64,000 nt of DNA, from assembly GCF_025905425.1 (NCBI RefSeq), contig NZ_CP109603.1, positions 403,501-467,500 on the forward strand, read 5' to 3'. The translations under genes were made by a program, and so were the position numbers. Source of the DNA: Pseudomonas putida. GTDB taxonomy: Bacteria > Pseudomonadota > Gammaproteobacteria > Pseudomonadales > Pseudomonadaceae. Below are positions 36,863 through 46,194 of the stretch, piece by piece. Under the pieces are notes generated by a model. The model was not told the DNA's origin. It saw only the letters and a program-made list of their open reading frames with translations, and searched no databases. The stretch's first letter is position 1. Every line of letters begins with the position of its first letter.

Positions 36863-38476
36863 TTAGCCCTGCAGCCCGAGCATATCCCGCGCAACCGCCT
36901 CGGCAATGCGAATGCCATCCACGCCCGCCGACAGGATACCGCCCGCGTAACCCGCACCTTCACCGGCCGGGAACAGCCCCTTCATGTTCAGGCTCTGGAA
37001 GTCCTCGCCACGGGTAATGCGCAGTGGCGAAGAGGTGCGCGTCTCGATGCCGGTCAACACCGCATCGTGCAGGTTGTAGCCCTTGATCTGCCGATCGAAG
37101 GCCGGCAGTGCTTCGCGGATCGCTTCGATGGCGAAGTCCGGCAAGCTGGGCGCCAGATCACCCAGGGTCACGCCTGGCTTGTACGACGGTTCGACACTGC
37201 CCAGGGCAGTGGACGGCCTGCCGGCCACGAAGTCGCCTACCAACTGCGCCGGTGCCTGGTAGTTGCTGCCACCCATCACATAGGCGTGAGCCTCCAGGCG
37301 CTCTTGCAACTCGATGCCGGCCAGCGGGCCGCCCGGGTAGTCACGTTCGGGGTCGATGCCGACGACGATGCCGGAGTTGGCGTTGCGTTCATTACGCGAG
37401 TACTGGCTCATGCCGTTGGTCACGACGCGGCCAGGCTCGCTGGTGGCGGCGACCACGGTGCCGCCTGGGCACATGCAGAAGCTGTAGACCGAACGGCCGT
37501 TCTTGGCGTGATACACCAGCTTGTAGTCGGCGGCGCCGAGTTTCGGGTGGCCGGCGTATTTGCCCAGGCGCGCCTTGTCGATCAGCGTTTGCGGATGCTC
37601 GATGCGGAAGCCGACCGAGAAGGGTTTGGCCTCCATGTACACGCCCTTGGCGTGCAGCATGCGGAACGTGTCGCGGGCGCTGTGGCCCAGGGCCAGCACC
37701 ACATGGCGCGACTGCAACTGCTCGCCGCTTTCCAGCACCACACCGGTCAGTTGGCCCTCATCGGTCAGCAGGTCGGTGACTTTCTGTTGGAAGCGCACTT
37801 CGCCGCCCAGGGCGATGATTTCCTGGCGCATTTGCTCGACCATGCCGGTCAGGCGGAAGGTACCAATGTGCGGCTTGTTGATGTAGAGGATCTCATCCGG
37901 CGCGCCGGCCTTGACGAACTCTACCAGCACCTTGCGGCCGTGGTGCAGCGGATCCTTGATCTGGCTGTACAGCTTGCCGTCGGAGAATGTCCCGGCGCCG
38001 CCTTCGCCAAATTGCACGTTGGACTCCGGGTTGAGCTCGCTTTTGCGCCACAGGCCCCAGGTGTCCTTGGTGCGCTGGCGCACTTCCTTGCCGCGCTCGA
38101 GGATGATCGGCTTGAAGCCCATCTGCGCCAACAGCAGCCCGGCGAAGATGCCGCAAGGGCCGAAGCCGACCACGATCGGGCGTTGTTCAAGCTCAGCGGG
38201 GGCTTGGCCGACATACCTGTAGGTGACGTCGGGTGCAACGCCGATGTTGCGATCGTCTTCGAACTTGCGAAGTAGTTCGGCTTCGTTGCTGGCTTCGAGG
38301 TCGATGGTGTAGATGAACAGCAGCTCGCTGTTTTTCTTGCGTGCGTCGTAGCTGCGCTTGAACAGGTTGAAGCTGAGCAATTGCTCATCGCTGATGCCCA
38401 GGCGCTGGACGATGGCTTCGCGCAGGGCTTCGTCAGGGTGGTCCAGGGGCAGCTTCAGTTCGGTGATTCGTAGCAT
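36863..38476 (-). CDS. NAD(P)/FAD-dependent oxidoreductase (COG2509 type)
   Basis: A 537-residue flavoprotein. A short N-terminal domain (1-95) precedes the FAD-binding loop GFGPCG (104-109), then GGAGTFSDGKL, and the C-terminal LFPAGEGAGYAGGILSAGVDG, the usual FAD contact. The family is widespread but its reaction is unknown; it is not a proven dehydrogenase of any pathway. The start at 38476 gives MLRITELKLPL. Confidence 0.87.
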   Translation of the reverse strand: MLRITELKLPLDHPDEALREAIVQRLGISDEQLLSFNLFKRSYDARKKNSELLFIYTIDLEASNEAELLRKFEDDRNIGVAPDVTYRYVGQAPAELEQRPIVVGFGPCGIFAGLLLAQMGFKPIILERGKEVRQRTKDTWGLWRKSELNPESNVQFGEGGAGTFSDGKLYSQIKDPLHHGRKVLVEFVKAGAPDEILYINKPHIGTFRLTGMVEQMRQEIIALGGEVRFQQKVTDLLTDEGQLTGVVLESGEQLQSRHVVLALGHSARDTFRMLHAKGVYMEAKPFSVGFRIEHPQTLIDKARLGKYAGHPKLGAADYKLVYHAKNGRSVYSFCMCPGGTVVAATSEPGRVVTNGMSQYSRNERNANSGIVVGIDPERDYPGGPLAGIELQERLEAHAYVMGGSNYQAPAQLVGDFVAGRPSTALGSVEPSYKPGVTLGDLAPSLPDFAIEAIREALPAFDRQIKGYNLHDAVLTGIETRTSSPLRITRGEDFQSLNMKGLFPAGEGAGYAGGILSAGVDGIRIAEAVARDMLGLQG

Positions 38477-38579
38477 GGCAGGGTCCAGTATCCCGGCCAT
38501 GGGCGGCCGGCGGCTTTACACAAACCGCCAAGTATAAGCTGTTCGCCGCCCTGACTGGCAGGATAAAAGCGCCCGGCGA

Positions 38580-39254
38580 TCAGTTGTCGCGTGCACCACC
38601 GTAGTAACCGCAGCCTTGCAGGGTCTTGCCGTCGATACGCAGCTCGGCGCGCAGGTGACGGACCGCCCCGGTGGCGCTGTCCACGCAGCGTTGCGGTGCG
38701 ACCCAAAGCTCCACGTGCTGGCCGTTGGCTTCGCTGGTCAGGGTCAGGCCGCCACCTGGCACTTCTTCCTCCAGGAACGGCAGCGGCAGCGGCGCCTGGC
38801 CAACGCGGCTGACGACCATGCCCTTGCCACTGGCCTTGATGTCCCAGTCGGGCTCATGGCCGTTGGCACGCAGGGTCAGTTGCTTGAAGTTGGGGTCTTC
38901 GCAGGCGCGGGTCGAGGGTTCCAGGCGGTACAGGCGACGGACTTCGAGCTGGCCGTCGTTGTTGGCCTGCTTGCTGCCGGTAAGGCGGCCACGTACATCG
39001 GCGAACAGCTTGTCGCCCGCATCCTTGGCGAGGTTGGCGGCTTCCTGCAGGATCCCCGTGCCGGCGACGTCGTTGATCACGAAGCGGCGGCTTTCATTGC
39101 AGGGTTTGAACAGCAACTGGCCACCGGCGGCGCTCAGTTCGCCCTGCATGCGCGTGGTGCCGATGTTCGGGTCGGTCGGCGTGGCAGCCATGAGCTGGCA
39201 GCCGGCGAACAGTGGCAGCAGGGCGGCGAGCAGCAGGGAGGGGGTGAGGCGCAT
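38580..39254 (-). CDS. COG3650-like lipoprotein
   Basis: A 224-residue lipoprotein (lipobox FAGC, Cys19). The repeated small beta-rich domain contains GEL..GG..LFKPCNESRRFVI and HEPDWDIKASGKGMVVSRVG, as in uncharacterised COG3650 proteins. Four cysteines in the mature part could form two disulfides. Function unknown; likely outer-membrane surface or periplasm. Confidence 0.78.
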   Translation of the reverse strand: MRLTPSLLLAALLPLFAGCQLMAATPTDPNIGTTRMQGELSAAGGQLLFKPCNESRRFVINDVAGTGILQEAANLAKDAGDKLFADVRGRLTGSKQANNDGQLEVRRLYRLEPSTRACEDPNFKQLTLRANGHEPDWDIKASGKGMVVSRVGQAPLPLPFLEEEVPGGGLTLTSEANGQHVELWVAPQRCVDSATGAVRHLRAELRIDGKTLQGCGYYGGARDN

Positions 39255-39340
39255 GGGGCGGGCTCCGGCGAACGTTGCAAAAGAGCTGGCCACGTTACTC
39301 AGGCTGGGCAGGGTTCACAAGCGCTGATGTGTTGCCGGCA

Positions 39341-39432
39341 CCGGCTCTTTCGCGGGGCAAGCCCGCTCCCACAGGCCTCTGATCTGTGCCTATATTTCTT
39401 GTGGGAGCGGGCTTGCCCCGCGAAAGGGCCGG
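39341..39432. repeat. REP pair with 27-bp perfect arms (BIME-like)
   Basis: Arms at 39347-39373 and 39400-39426 are exact inverse complements (CTTTCGCGGGGCAAGCCCG...), separated by 26 bases. It is the largest REP structure in the window, between the lipoprotein start and livF end. Confidence 0.9.
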
Positions 39433-39459
39433 TACTAGTGGTGCATCTCGTTCTGGCAA

Positions 39460-39482
39460 AAAAGGGCCCGAAGGCCCTTTGT
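39460..39482 (-). terminator. Terminator of the liv operon
   Basis: On the minus strand: AAAGGGCC, TTCG tetraloop, GGCCCTTT with more T. It begins just after the livF stop. Confidence 0.9.
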
Positions 39483-39485
39483 TCA

Positions 39486-40187
39486 TCAACCTCCGAGGTA
39501 GGCGTCACGTACCTTCGGATCACTCAGCAGTGCTTCCCCCGTGCCCTGCATCACCACCCGTCCGTTTTCCAGTACATAGGCACGGTCAGCGATCTTCAGC
39601 GCCTGGTTGGCGTTCTGCTCCACCAGGAACACGGTCACGCCGTCACGGCGCAGCTGTTCGATGATGTCGAAGATCTGTTGGATGATGATCGGGGCCAGGC
39701 CCAGTGATGGCTCGTCAAGCAGCAGTAGCTTGGGTTTGCTCATCAGTGCTCGGCCAATGGCGAGCATCTGCTGCTCGCCACCGGACATGGTGCCGCCACG
39801 CTGGATGTAACGCTCCTTCAGGCGCGGGAACAGCTGCAGGACCTTGTCCAACTGCTCCTGGTAGTCGCCCTTGTCGGTGAAAAAACCGCCCATGGCGAGG
39901 TTCTCTTCGACTGTCAGGCGGGCGAACACGCGGCGCCCTTCCGGGACGACGGCGATGCTCTTGCGCATGATGTGCGAGGAGGTCTGGCCGACCAGCTCTT
40001 CACCCAGGTACTTGATGCTGCCGCTATGGGCCTGCGGCGAACCGCACAGGGTCATCAGCAGGGTCGACTTGCCCGCGCCGTTGGCGCCGATCAAGGTGAC
40101 GATCTCGCCCTGGTTGATCTCAACGTTGACGCTGTGCAGCGCCTGGATCTTGCCGTAGAAAGTGGAAACGTTCTCGAACTTCAGCAT
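39486..40187 (-). CDS. livF: Branched-chain amino acid ABC transporter ATPase LivF
   Basis: A 233-residue ATPase. Walker A GANGAGKST, signature SGGEQQMLAIGRAL, Walker B LLLLDEPSLGLAP. It energises import of Leu, Ile, Val (and often Ala/Thr) with LivG. It starts 1 base after the livG stop. Confidence 0.95.
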   Translation of the reverse strand: MLKFENVSTFYGKIQALHSVNVEINQGEIVTLIGANGAGKSTLLMTLCGSPQAHSGSIKYLGEELVGQTSSHIMRKSIAVVPEGRRVFARLTVEENLAMGGFFTDKGDYQEQLDKVLQLFPRLKERYIQRGGTMSGGEQQMLAIGRALMSKPKLLLLDEPSLGLAPIIIQQIFDIIEQLRRDGVTVFLVEQNANQALKIADRAYVLENGRVVMQGTGEALLSDPKVRDAYLGG

Positions 40188-40955
40188 TTACGCTTCCCCC
40201 AGGTAAGCCTTGATCACATCAGGATTGTCGCGAATCTGCTCCGGCGTGCCATCTGCCAGGGGGGTACCCTGGTTGATCACCACGATATGGTCGGAAATGC
40301 TCATCACCAGCTTCATGTCGTGCTCGATCAGCAGCACGGTGACGTTGTGTGATTCGCGCAGATAGGCAATCAGAGCCTTGAGATCTTCGGTCTCTTTCGG
40401 GTTCAGGCCCGCAGCCGGTTCGTCGAGCATGATGATCCGTGGCTGGGTCATCATGCAGCGGGCGATTTCCAGGCGGCGTTGCTGGCCGTAGGCGAGGGTG
40501 CCGGCGGTACGGTTGGCGAATTCGGTCAGGTTGACCTTCTCCAGCCAGTACTGCGCGCGCTCCATGGCCTCCTTCTCGCTGCGGCGGAAGCTCGGGGTCT
40601 TGAACAGGCCCGCGAAGAAGTTGGTGTTCAAGTGCCGGTGCTGGGCGATCAGCAGGTTCTCCAGCGCGGTCATTTCCTTGAACAGGCGTACGTTCTGGAA
40701 GGTCCGCACCACGCCCTTGCGGGCGATCTGGTGGCCGGCCAGGCCTTGGATCGGCTGGCCATCGAGCAGGATGGTGCCGCCGCTGGGCTTGTAGAAGCCG
40801 GTCAGGCAGTTGAACACGGTGGTCTTGCCTGCGCCGTTCGGGCCGATCAGCGCCACCACCTGTTTTTCCTTGACGGTCAGGGCCACGCCGTTGACCGCTA
40901 ACAAGCCGCCGAAGCGCATGCTCAGGCCGCTGACTTGCAGAATTTCGCGGCTCAT
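40188..40955 (-). CDS. livG: Branched-chain amino acid ABC transporter ATPase LivG
   Basis: A 255-residue ATPase. Walker [10 protein letters not shown], signature-region [13 protein letters not shown], Walker [14 protein letters not shown] and the characteristic [11 protein letters not shown] switch. Overlaps the livM stop by 4 bases. Confidence 0.95.
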   Translation of the reverse strand: MSREILQVSGLSMRFGGLLAVNGVALTVKEKQVVALIGPNGAGKTTVFNCLTGFYKPSGGTILLDGQPIQGLAGHQIARKGVVRTFQNVRLFKEMTALENLLIAQHRHLNTNFFAGLFKTPSFRRSEKEAMERAQYWLEKVNLTEFANRTAGTLAYGQQRRLEIARCMMTQPRIIMLDEPAAGLNPKETEDLKALIAYLRESHNVTVLLIEHDMKLVMSISDHIVVINQGTPLADGTPEQIRDNPDVIKAYLGEA

Positions 40956-42208
40956 CGACGCAGCTCCATGTGTGGACGTTGCATAGGCAGCAGGCCTTGC
41001 GGACGCCAGATCATCATCAACACCATCAGCGCACCGAACATCAGCATTCGGTATTCGCTGAACTCACGCATCAGCTCGGGCAGCAGGATCATCACGATGG
41101 CCGCGAGGATCACGCCCAGTTGTGAGCCCATGCCACCGAGCACGACGATGGCGAGGATGATCGCCGACTCGATGAAGGTGAACGACTCGGGTGTCACCAA
41201 GCCTTGGCGGGCAGCGAAGAAGCTGCCGGCAAAACCGGCGAAGCAGGCACCCAGGGTGAACGCTGAGAGCTTGATCACGGTAGGGTTCAGGCCCAGTGCG
41301 CGGCAGGCGATCTCGTCTTCACGCAAGGCTTCCCAGGCACGACCGATTGGCATGCGCAGCAGGCGGTTGATGACGAACAGCGCCAGCAAGGCCAGCAGCA
41401 GGGCTACCAGGTAGAGGAAGATGACCTTGTTGATCGAGTTGTATTCCAGCCCGAAGAACTCGTGGAAGGTCTGCATCCCCTCGGCGGCACGGCGTTCAAA
41501 GGTCAAGCCGAAGAGCTCCGGCTTGGGGATGTTGCTGATGCCGTTGGGGCCGCCGGTCCAGTCGGTGAGGTTACGCAGGAACAGGCGGATGATCTCGCCA
41601 AACCCGAGTGTCACGATGGCCAGGTAGTCGCCCCTCAGGCGCAGTACCGGGAAACCGAGCAGGAAGCCGAAGGTGGCAGCCATCAGGCCGGCGATCGGCA
41701 GGCACACCCAGAAGCTCCAGCCCAGGTAGTGCGACAGCATGGCATAGCTGTAGGCACCCACGGCGTAGAAGCCCACATAACCCAGGTCGAGCAAGCCCGC
41801 CAGGCCGACCACGATGTTCAGGCCCAGGCCAAGCAACACGTAGATCAGGATCAGCGTGGCGATGTCGACCGCACCGCGCGAGCCGAAGAACGGCCAGACC
41901 AGCGCGGCCACGATTAGCCCCATGATGATCCAGCGCTGGGTCTTGGGCAGGGTCAGGTAATTGCTTACCGCAGGCGGCATCAGCTTGCGATCCGAGCGGC
42001 GACCCATCACCGAACTCCACTGCTTGTCGAACAGCACGCGCAGGAACATCAACACCGAGCAGGCGGCGATGATGCTGATGGTGAACGAGCCCTGGCTGTG
42101 CACGATCAGGCTGATGCCGTCGATGCTCAGTTTCAGGCCCAGTACCGGGAAGGCCACGGCCCAGACCAGCAAGGCGCTGAAGAACGCCTGTTTGAGATTT
42201 TTGTTCAT
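40952..42208 (-). CDS. livM: Branched-chain amino acid ABC transporter permease LivM
   Basis: A 418-residue permease of about ten helices. An extra N-terminal part (1-110, two helices and a linker) precedes the conserved core ([29 protein letters not shown]); this long form is typical in Pseudomonas. Overlaps livH by 4 bases and livG by 4 bases. Confidence 0.94.
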   Translation of the reverse strand: MNKNLKQAFFSALLVWAVAFPVLGLKLSIDGISLIVHSQGSFTISIIAACSVLMFLRVLFDKQWSSVMGRRSDRKLMPPAVSNYLTLPKTQRWIIMGLIVAALVWPFFGSRGAVDIATLILIYVLLGLGLNIVVGLAGLLDLGYVGFYAVGAYSYAMLSHYLGWSFWVCLPIAGLMAATFGFLLGFPVLRLRGDYLAIVTLGFGEIIRLFLRNLTDWTGGPNGISNIPKPELFGLTFERRAAEGMQTFHEFFGLEYNSINKVIFLYLVALLLALLALFVINRLLRMPIGRAWEALREDEIACRALGLNPTVIKLSAFTLGACFAGFAGSFFAARQGLVTPESFTFIESAIILAIVVLGGMGSQLGVILAAIVMILLPELMREFSEYRMLMFGALMVLMMIWRPQGLLPMQRPHMELRR

Positions 42209-43128
42209 ACTTTTTCAACCTCCGGGCGGCCCAGGATGCCGGTCGGCCGGAACAGGAGGACAAGCACCAAGAGACCGAATGCCACCACATCCTTGTACTG
42301 GTCGCCGAAGATGTCGGCGCCGAAGGCCTCGGCCACACCCAGCACCAGCCCACCGAGCATGGCGCCCGGAATACTGCCGATGCCACCCAGCACAGCTGCG
42401 GTAAAGGCTTTGAGGCCCACCAGGAAGCCGGCGTTGGGGTTGATCACCCCGTACTGCATGCTCAGCAGCACGGCCGCCACCGCCGCCAGTGCGGCACCGA
42501 TGACGAAGGTGAGGGCGATGATGTTGTTGGTGTTGATGCCCAGCAGGTTGGCCATCTTGATGTCCTCGGCGCAGGCGCGGCAGGCGCGGCCCAGGCGGGA
42601 ACGGGAGATGAACAGGGTGAGCAGGGTCATGGCCACTAGGGTGACCACGAACACCAGGACCTGCATGTAGCTGATCAGGACTTCTTCAGCGCCACCCGGT
42701 CCGAAGGAGAAGCTCCCAGGGATCAGGTTGGGGATGGATTTGTCCTTGGAGTCCTGCGAAAGCAAGACCGTGTTCTGCAGGAAAATCGACATGCCGATGG
42801 CGGAGATCAGCGGGATCAGACGGTTGCTGTTGCGCAGGGGGCGGTAGGCAACCCGTTCGATGCTGTAGCCATAGGCACTGGTGACGAAGATCGTCGCGAC
42901 GAAGGCGACGGTCATCAGGATCGGCAGCGAATGGATACCCATCATGGCCAGGCCCGCCAGGGCGATGAAGGCCACGTAGGAACCGATCATGTACACCTCG
43001 CCGTGGGCGAAGTTGATCATGCCAATGATGCCGTACACCATCGTGTAGCCGATGGCGATCAAGGCATAGGTGCTGCCGATGGTCAATCCATTAACCAGTT
43101 GTTGGAAGAAATGGTAGATCTCAGGCAT
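42205..43128 (-). CDS. livH: Branched-chain amino acid ABC transporter permease LivH
   Basis: A 307-residue permease of about eight helices ([32 protein letters not shown]). The start at 43128 gives [14 protein letters not shown]; an upstream ATG at 43263 would read through the hairpin and is rejected. It follows braC after a 186-base gap containing a hairpin. Confidence 0.94.
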   Translation of the reverse strand: MPEIYHFFQQLVNGLTIGSTYALIAIGYTMVYGIIGMINFAHGEVYMIGSYVAFIALAGLAMMGIHSLPILMTVAFVATIFVTSAYGYSIERVAYRPLRNSNRLIPLISAIGMSIFLQNTVLLSQDSKDKSIPNLIPGSFSFGPGGAEEVLISYMQVLVFVVTLVAMTLLTLFISRSRLGRACRACAEDIKMANLLGINTNNIIALTFVIGAALAAVAAVLLSMQYGVINPNAGFLVGLKAFTAAVLGGIGSIPGAMLGGLVLGVAEAFGADIFGDQYKDVVAFGLLVLVLLFRPTGILGRPEVEKV

Positions 43129-43261
43129 TACAGCGCTCCTAAAAACCTGATTTGCATTTCGCTGGCGGGGGTAGGCCAGGAAACCGCGAGTGACGGTTTT
43201 AAGATTTTCAGGTGAACCGGCCCCCGGATCGCGGGAATCAGGTCCATGAACCTCGTAAAAC

Positions 43262-43291
43262 AAAGCCCACTGCTCGCACAGTGGGCTTTTA
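43262..43291 (-). terminator. Intra-operon attenuating hairpin after braC
   Basis: On the minus strand: AAAAGCCCACTG, loop TGCGAGCA-like centre, CAGTGGGCTTTG then TTTTA. It lies between the braC stop and livH. It probably lets more braC than liv mRNA accumulate, as is usual for binding proteins. Confidence 0.8.
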
Positions 43292-43314
43292 CGGTCAGCT
43301 ATTTAGTCACGCAG

Positions 43315-44430
43315 TTACTGAGGGGAAACTTCAGTCTTCGGCTTGCCGAAGTGCCATTCGTAGACCACGAACTTGAAGTCTTTCAGGTCGCCCTTGGCGT
43401 CGTACGACAGTTCGCCGGTCGGGGTCTTGAAGGTGCCAGCGTGGATGGCGGCTGCCACCTTGTCGGTGTCTTCGGACTTGGCGGCCTTGATGCCTTCGGC
43501 AATCAGCTCGACAGCCGAATAGGCCGGGAACACGAACGGGCCGCTTGGGTCTTTGCCGTCAGCCTTGATGGCGTCGACGATGGCCTTGTTCGCAGGGTCT
43601 GCGTCGAACGACTTCGGCAGGGTGACCAGCAGGCCTTCGGAAGCGCCCTGGGCGATCTGCGAGATGGAGTCGTTGCCGACACCTTCTGGGCCCATGAACT
43701 TGGCTTTCAGGCCTTTTTCCTGAGCCTGGCGCAGGATCAGGCCCAGCTCTGGGTGGTAGCCGCCGTAGTAGACGAAGTCGACGTTGTTCTGCTTGAGCTT
43801 CTGGATGATCGAGGAGAAGTCCTTGTCACCGGCGTTCAGGCCTTCGAACACGGCAACCTTGGTGCCTTTGCCTTCCAGGGTTTGCTTGACTGCGGTGGCG
43901 ATGCCTTCACCGTACTGCTGCTTGTCGTGCAGGACCGCGACGACTTTCGGTTTGACGTGGTCGGCGATGTAGTTGCCGGCGGCCGGGCCCTGGGCGCTGT
44001 CCAGGCCGATGGTACGGAAGATCATTTTGTAGCCACGCGCGGTGATTTCCGGGCTGGTGGCGGCGGGGGTGATCATGATCACGCCTTCGTCTTCGTAGAT
44101 GTCGGACGCAGGCTGGGTGGAGCTGGAGCACAGGTGGCCGATGACGTACTTGACGCCGTCGTTGACCACTTTGTTGGCGACTGCAACGGCCTGTTTAGGG
44201 TCGCAGGCGTCGTCGTATTCCTTGGCTTCAAGCATCTTGCCATCGACGCCGCCCTTGGCGTTGATGTCTTTGATAGCTTGCTTGGCGCCGATGAACTGCA
44301 TGTCGCCGTACTGGGTCACAGGGCCGGTCTTAGGACCTGCGATCCCGATCTTGATGGTATCGGCGGCAAACGAATGGCTGGCTACCCCGGCCAGAACCAT
44401 TGCGGCGAACAGCTTGGAAATCTTGATCAT
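43315..44430 (-). CDS. braC: Branched-chain amino acid-binding protein
   Basis: A 371-residue periplasmic binding protein of the Leu/Ile/Val type. Signal peptide MIKISKLFAAMVLAGVASHSFA, then ADTIKIGIAGPKTGPVTQYG. GHLCSSSTQPASDIYEDEGV is the usual ligand-binding region. First gene of the liv operon; GGAGCAC lies before the start. The named gene could equally be called livK. Confidence 0.94.
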   Translation of the reverse strand: MIKISKLFAAMVLAGVASHSFAADTIKIGIAGPKTGPVTQYGDMQFIGAKQAIKDINAKGGVDGKMLEAKEYDDACDPKQAVAVANKVVNDGVKYVIGHLCSSSTQPASDIYEDEGVIMITPAATSPEITARGYKMIFRTIGLDSAQGPAAGNYIADHVKPKVVAVLHDKQQYGEGIATAVKQTLEGKGTKVAVFEGLNAGDKDFSSIIQKLKQNNVDFVYYGGYHPELGLILRQAQEKGLKAKFMGPEGVGNDSISQIAQGASEGLLVTLPKSFDADPANKAIVDAIKADGKDPSGPFVFPAYSAVELIAEGIKAAKSEDTDKVAAAIHAGTFKTPTGELSYDAKGDLKDFKFVVYEWHFGKPKTEVSPQ

Positions 44431-44790
44431 AGTGCTCCACTCATTCTGTTGTAATTCTTATAGTCCTGGCGGCCAGGGCTACAGACCGGGCGGGATTTGC
44501 GGTATGGCCACGCCATACTGCATGCCCACCTTCCCCCGGAACATGTCCCGGAACTGTACCGGTACAGTGTAGAGCGCTGTTCGAGCGCTTGAAAAGCGGT
44601 CAAAAAGAGCCTGTTTCCTGGGTTGTCGCATGATCGACATAAAGATACAAAAAAGCGCCATCAATTAGCCTGCATCTGCGGCCCCACCCCACAAGTTCGG
44701 GGCCAATCGACCAAATTACGTATTTGAAACCGGGTTTTTCTGCAAAAATAGCGGCCTTTTTTATTGGCCGATTTTTGCGGGTAGCAACCC
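44431..44790. promoter_or_regulatory. 360-base divergent region upstream of braC
   Basis: Holds the braC (minus) and DUF2288 (plus) promoters. Two symmetric sites are seen: GTATGGC-CAC-GCCATAC at 44502-44518 and the palindrome at 44553-44568. The part near 44700-44770 is AT-rich. No gene. Confidence 0.6.
44553..44568. promoter_or_regulatory. 16-bp perfect palindrome, candidate operator
   Basis: ACTGTACCGGTACAGT is perfectly symmetric, 123-138 bases before the braC start codon. It suggests a dimeric regulator site. CTG and CAG are 8 bases apart, so it is not a LexA box. Confidence 0.55.
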
Positions 44791-45096
44791 ATGACTGATC
44801 AAACAAGCACCCTCTATGCCAAATTGATTGGCGAGACGGCAATCATCGAGTGGAAAGCGCTGGAGCGCTTCTGGGCAAAGGGTGACCTGATTTGGGTCGA
44901 CCCCAGCCTGGACCTGATCACCGTTGCCGAAGCGATGGCCGAGAATCGCAGCGAGATCTTCGCCAAGTGGCGTAGTGATGGCACTGTTGGGCCGGTCACA
45001 GCCGAGCAGGCAGTGGACCTGCAAAGCCGCGATCCAGAGATCTGGGCGGTGGTGGTTTCACCGTTTATCGTGATTCAGGCGAAGCGCTCGGAATGA
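44791..45096 (+). CDS. DUF2288-family protein
   Basis: A 101-residue soluble protein; ETAIIEWKALERFWAKGDLIWVDPSLDL matches DUF2288. No cofactor motif is seen and the function is unknown. Monocistronic, divergent from braC. Confidence 0.85.
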   Translation: MTDQTSTLYAKLIGETAIIEWKALERFWAKGDLIWVDPSLDLITVAEAMAENRSEIFAKWRSDGTVGPVTAEQAVDLQSRDPEIWAVVVSPFIVIQAKRSE

Positions 45097-45306
45097 GCGT
45101 GAACGTTTTTGGTGCGTGAAAATACGCAGCTGCCTCAATCTGGTGCTTGAGGGCGATCAGGTGGGTAGAGGTAAGTAACAATTCGGCGTGGCGGTAACAG
45201 TTTACGGGATGCGTAATGGGGTCGCCGCAGGGCCCTTCGCGGGTATGCCACGGCAGCAGTGCCCTGACCGCGGCCTTAAAAATAACAAATGTGCCAGGAG
45301 TCGTTC

Positions 45307-46194
45307 ATGAGCTCACAACTACCTTCGCTAGGATTCGCCGGCATCGGCCTGATGGGCCTGCCGATGTGCAGGCGCCTGCTGGCTGCCGGGTACCCCCTGA
45401 CGGTGTGGAACCGCAGCCCGGACAAATGCACCGAGCTGGTGGCGGCTGGCGCGCGCCTGGCGGCAAGCCCGGCCGAGCTGTGCCGCGACAGCGACATGGT
45501 GCTGCTGTGCCTGGCCGACACGGTGGTGGTGCGCGAAGTGGTGTTTGGTGAGCAGGGCATTGCGCAGGGTGGGCGCAGTGGCCAACTGCTGATCGACTTC
45601 TCCAGCCTTGAACCGACCGCCACCCGCGAGATGGCCGCAGAGCTCGCGGCGTTGTCTGGCATGGCCTGGGTGGATGCGCCGGTGTCCGGTGGCACGCCGG
45701 GCGCAGAGGCCGGCACCTTGGCAATCATGGTCGGTGGTGACGCGTCTGATGTGCAACGCGCGCAACCGGTGCTGCTGACCCTTGGCCAGCGTGTGACGCA
45801 CATGGGCGCTGTGGGCGCGGGCCAGGTGACCAAGGCCTGCAACCAGATGATCGTGGCCTGCAATGCCTTGGTGATTGCCGAAGTGGTGGCGTTGGCCGAG
45901 CAGTCGGGCGTCGATGCGACCCTGATCGCCGAGGCCTTGGCGGGCGGCTTTGCTGATTCGAAACCCTTGCAGATCCTCGCCCCGCAAATGGCCGAGAGCC
46001 GCTTCGAGCCGATCAAGTGGCATGTGCGTACGTTGCTCAAGGACCTCGACAGCGCGGTCAAGTTTTCCCGCGAGCAGGGCTCGGCGACACCGCTCAGTGG
46101 CCTCGCCGCGCAATTGATGCGCTTGCACGGTAGCCAGGGCTATCTGCAAAAAGATCCGGCGACCCTGGTATCGCTGTATCGCAGCAAGGGCTGA
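45307..46194 (+). CDS. NAD(P)-dependent beta-hydroxyacid dehydrogenase (HIBADH/GarR type)
   Basis: A 295-residue oxidoreductase. Rossmann loop GIGLMGLP (12-19), substrate signature VDAPVSGGTPGAEAG (122-136) and catalytic lysine Lys176 in GQVTKACNQM. It acts on a 3-hydroxy acid such as 3-hydroxyisobutyrate or tartronate semialdehyde; the exact substrate is not clear. AGGAG precedes the start at 45307. Its last 101 bases overlap, antisense, the end of the MHYT-GGDEF-EAL gene. Confidence 0.88.
   Translation: MSSQLPSLGFAGIGLMGLPMCRRLLAAGYPLTVWNRSPDKCTELVAAGARLAASPAELCRDSDMVLLCLADTVVVREVVFGEQGIAQGGRSGQLLIDFSSLEPTATREMAAELAALSGMAWVDAPVSGGTPGAEAGTLAIMVGGDASDVQRAQPVLLTLGQRVTHMGAVGAGQVTKACNQMIVACNALVIAEVVALAEQSGVDATLIAEALAGGFADSKPLQILAPQMAESRFEPIKWHVRTLLKDLDSAVKFSREQGSATPLSGLAAQLMRLHGSQGYLQKDPATLVSLYRSKG

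Noticed and set aside
43246..44454. 402-codon plus-strand frame antisense to braC
   Set aside because: braC has a clear signal peptide and family match; antisense frame starts in the liv hairpin.
44553..44568. LexA box reading of the palindrome before braC
   Set aside because: CTG and CAG are 8 bases apart rather than 10.
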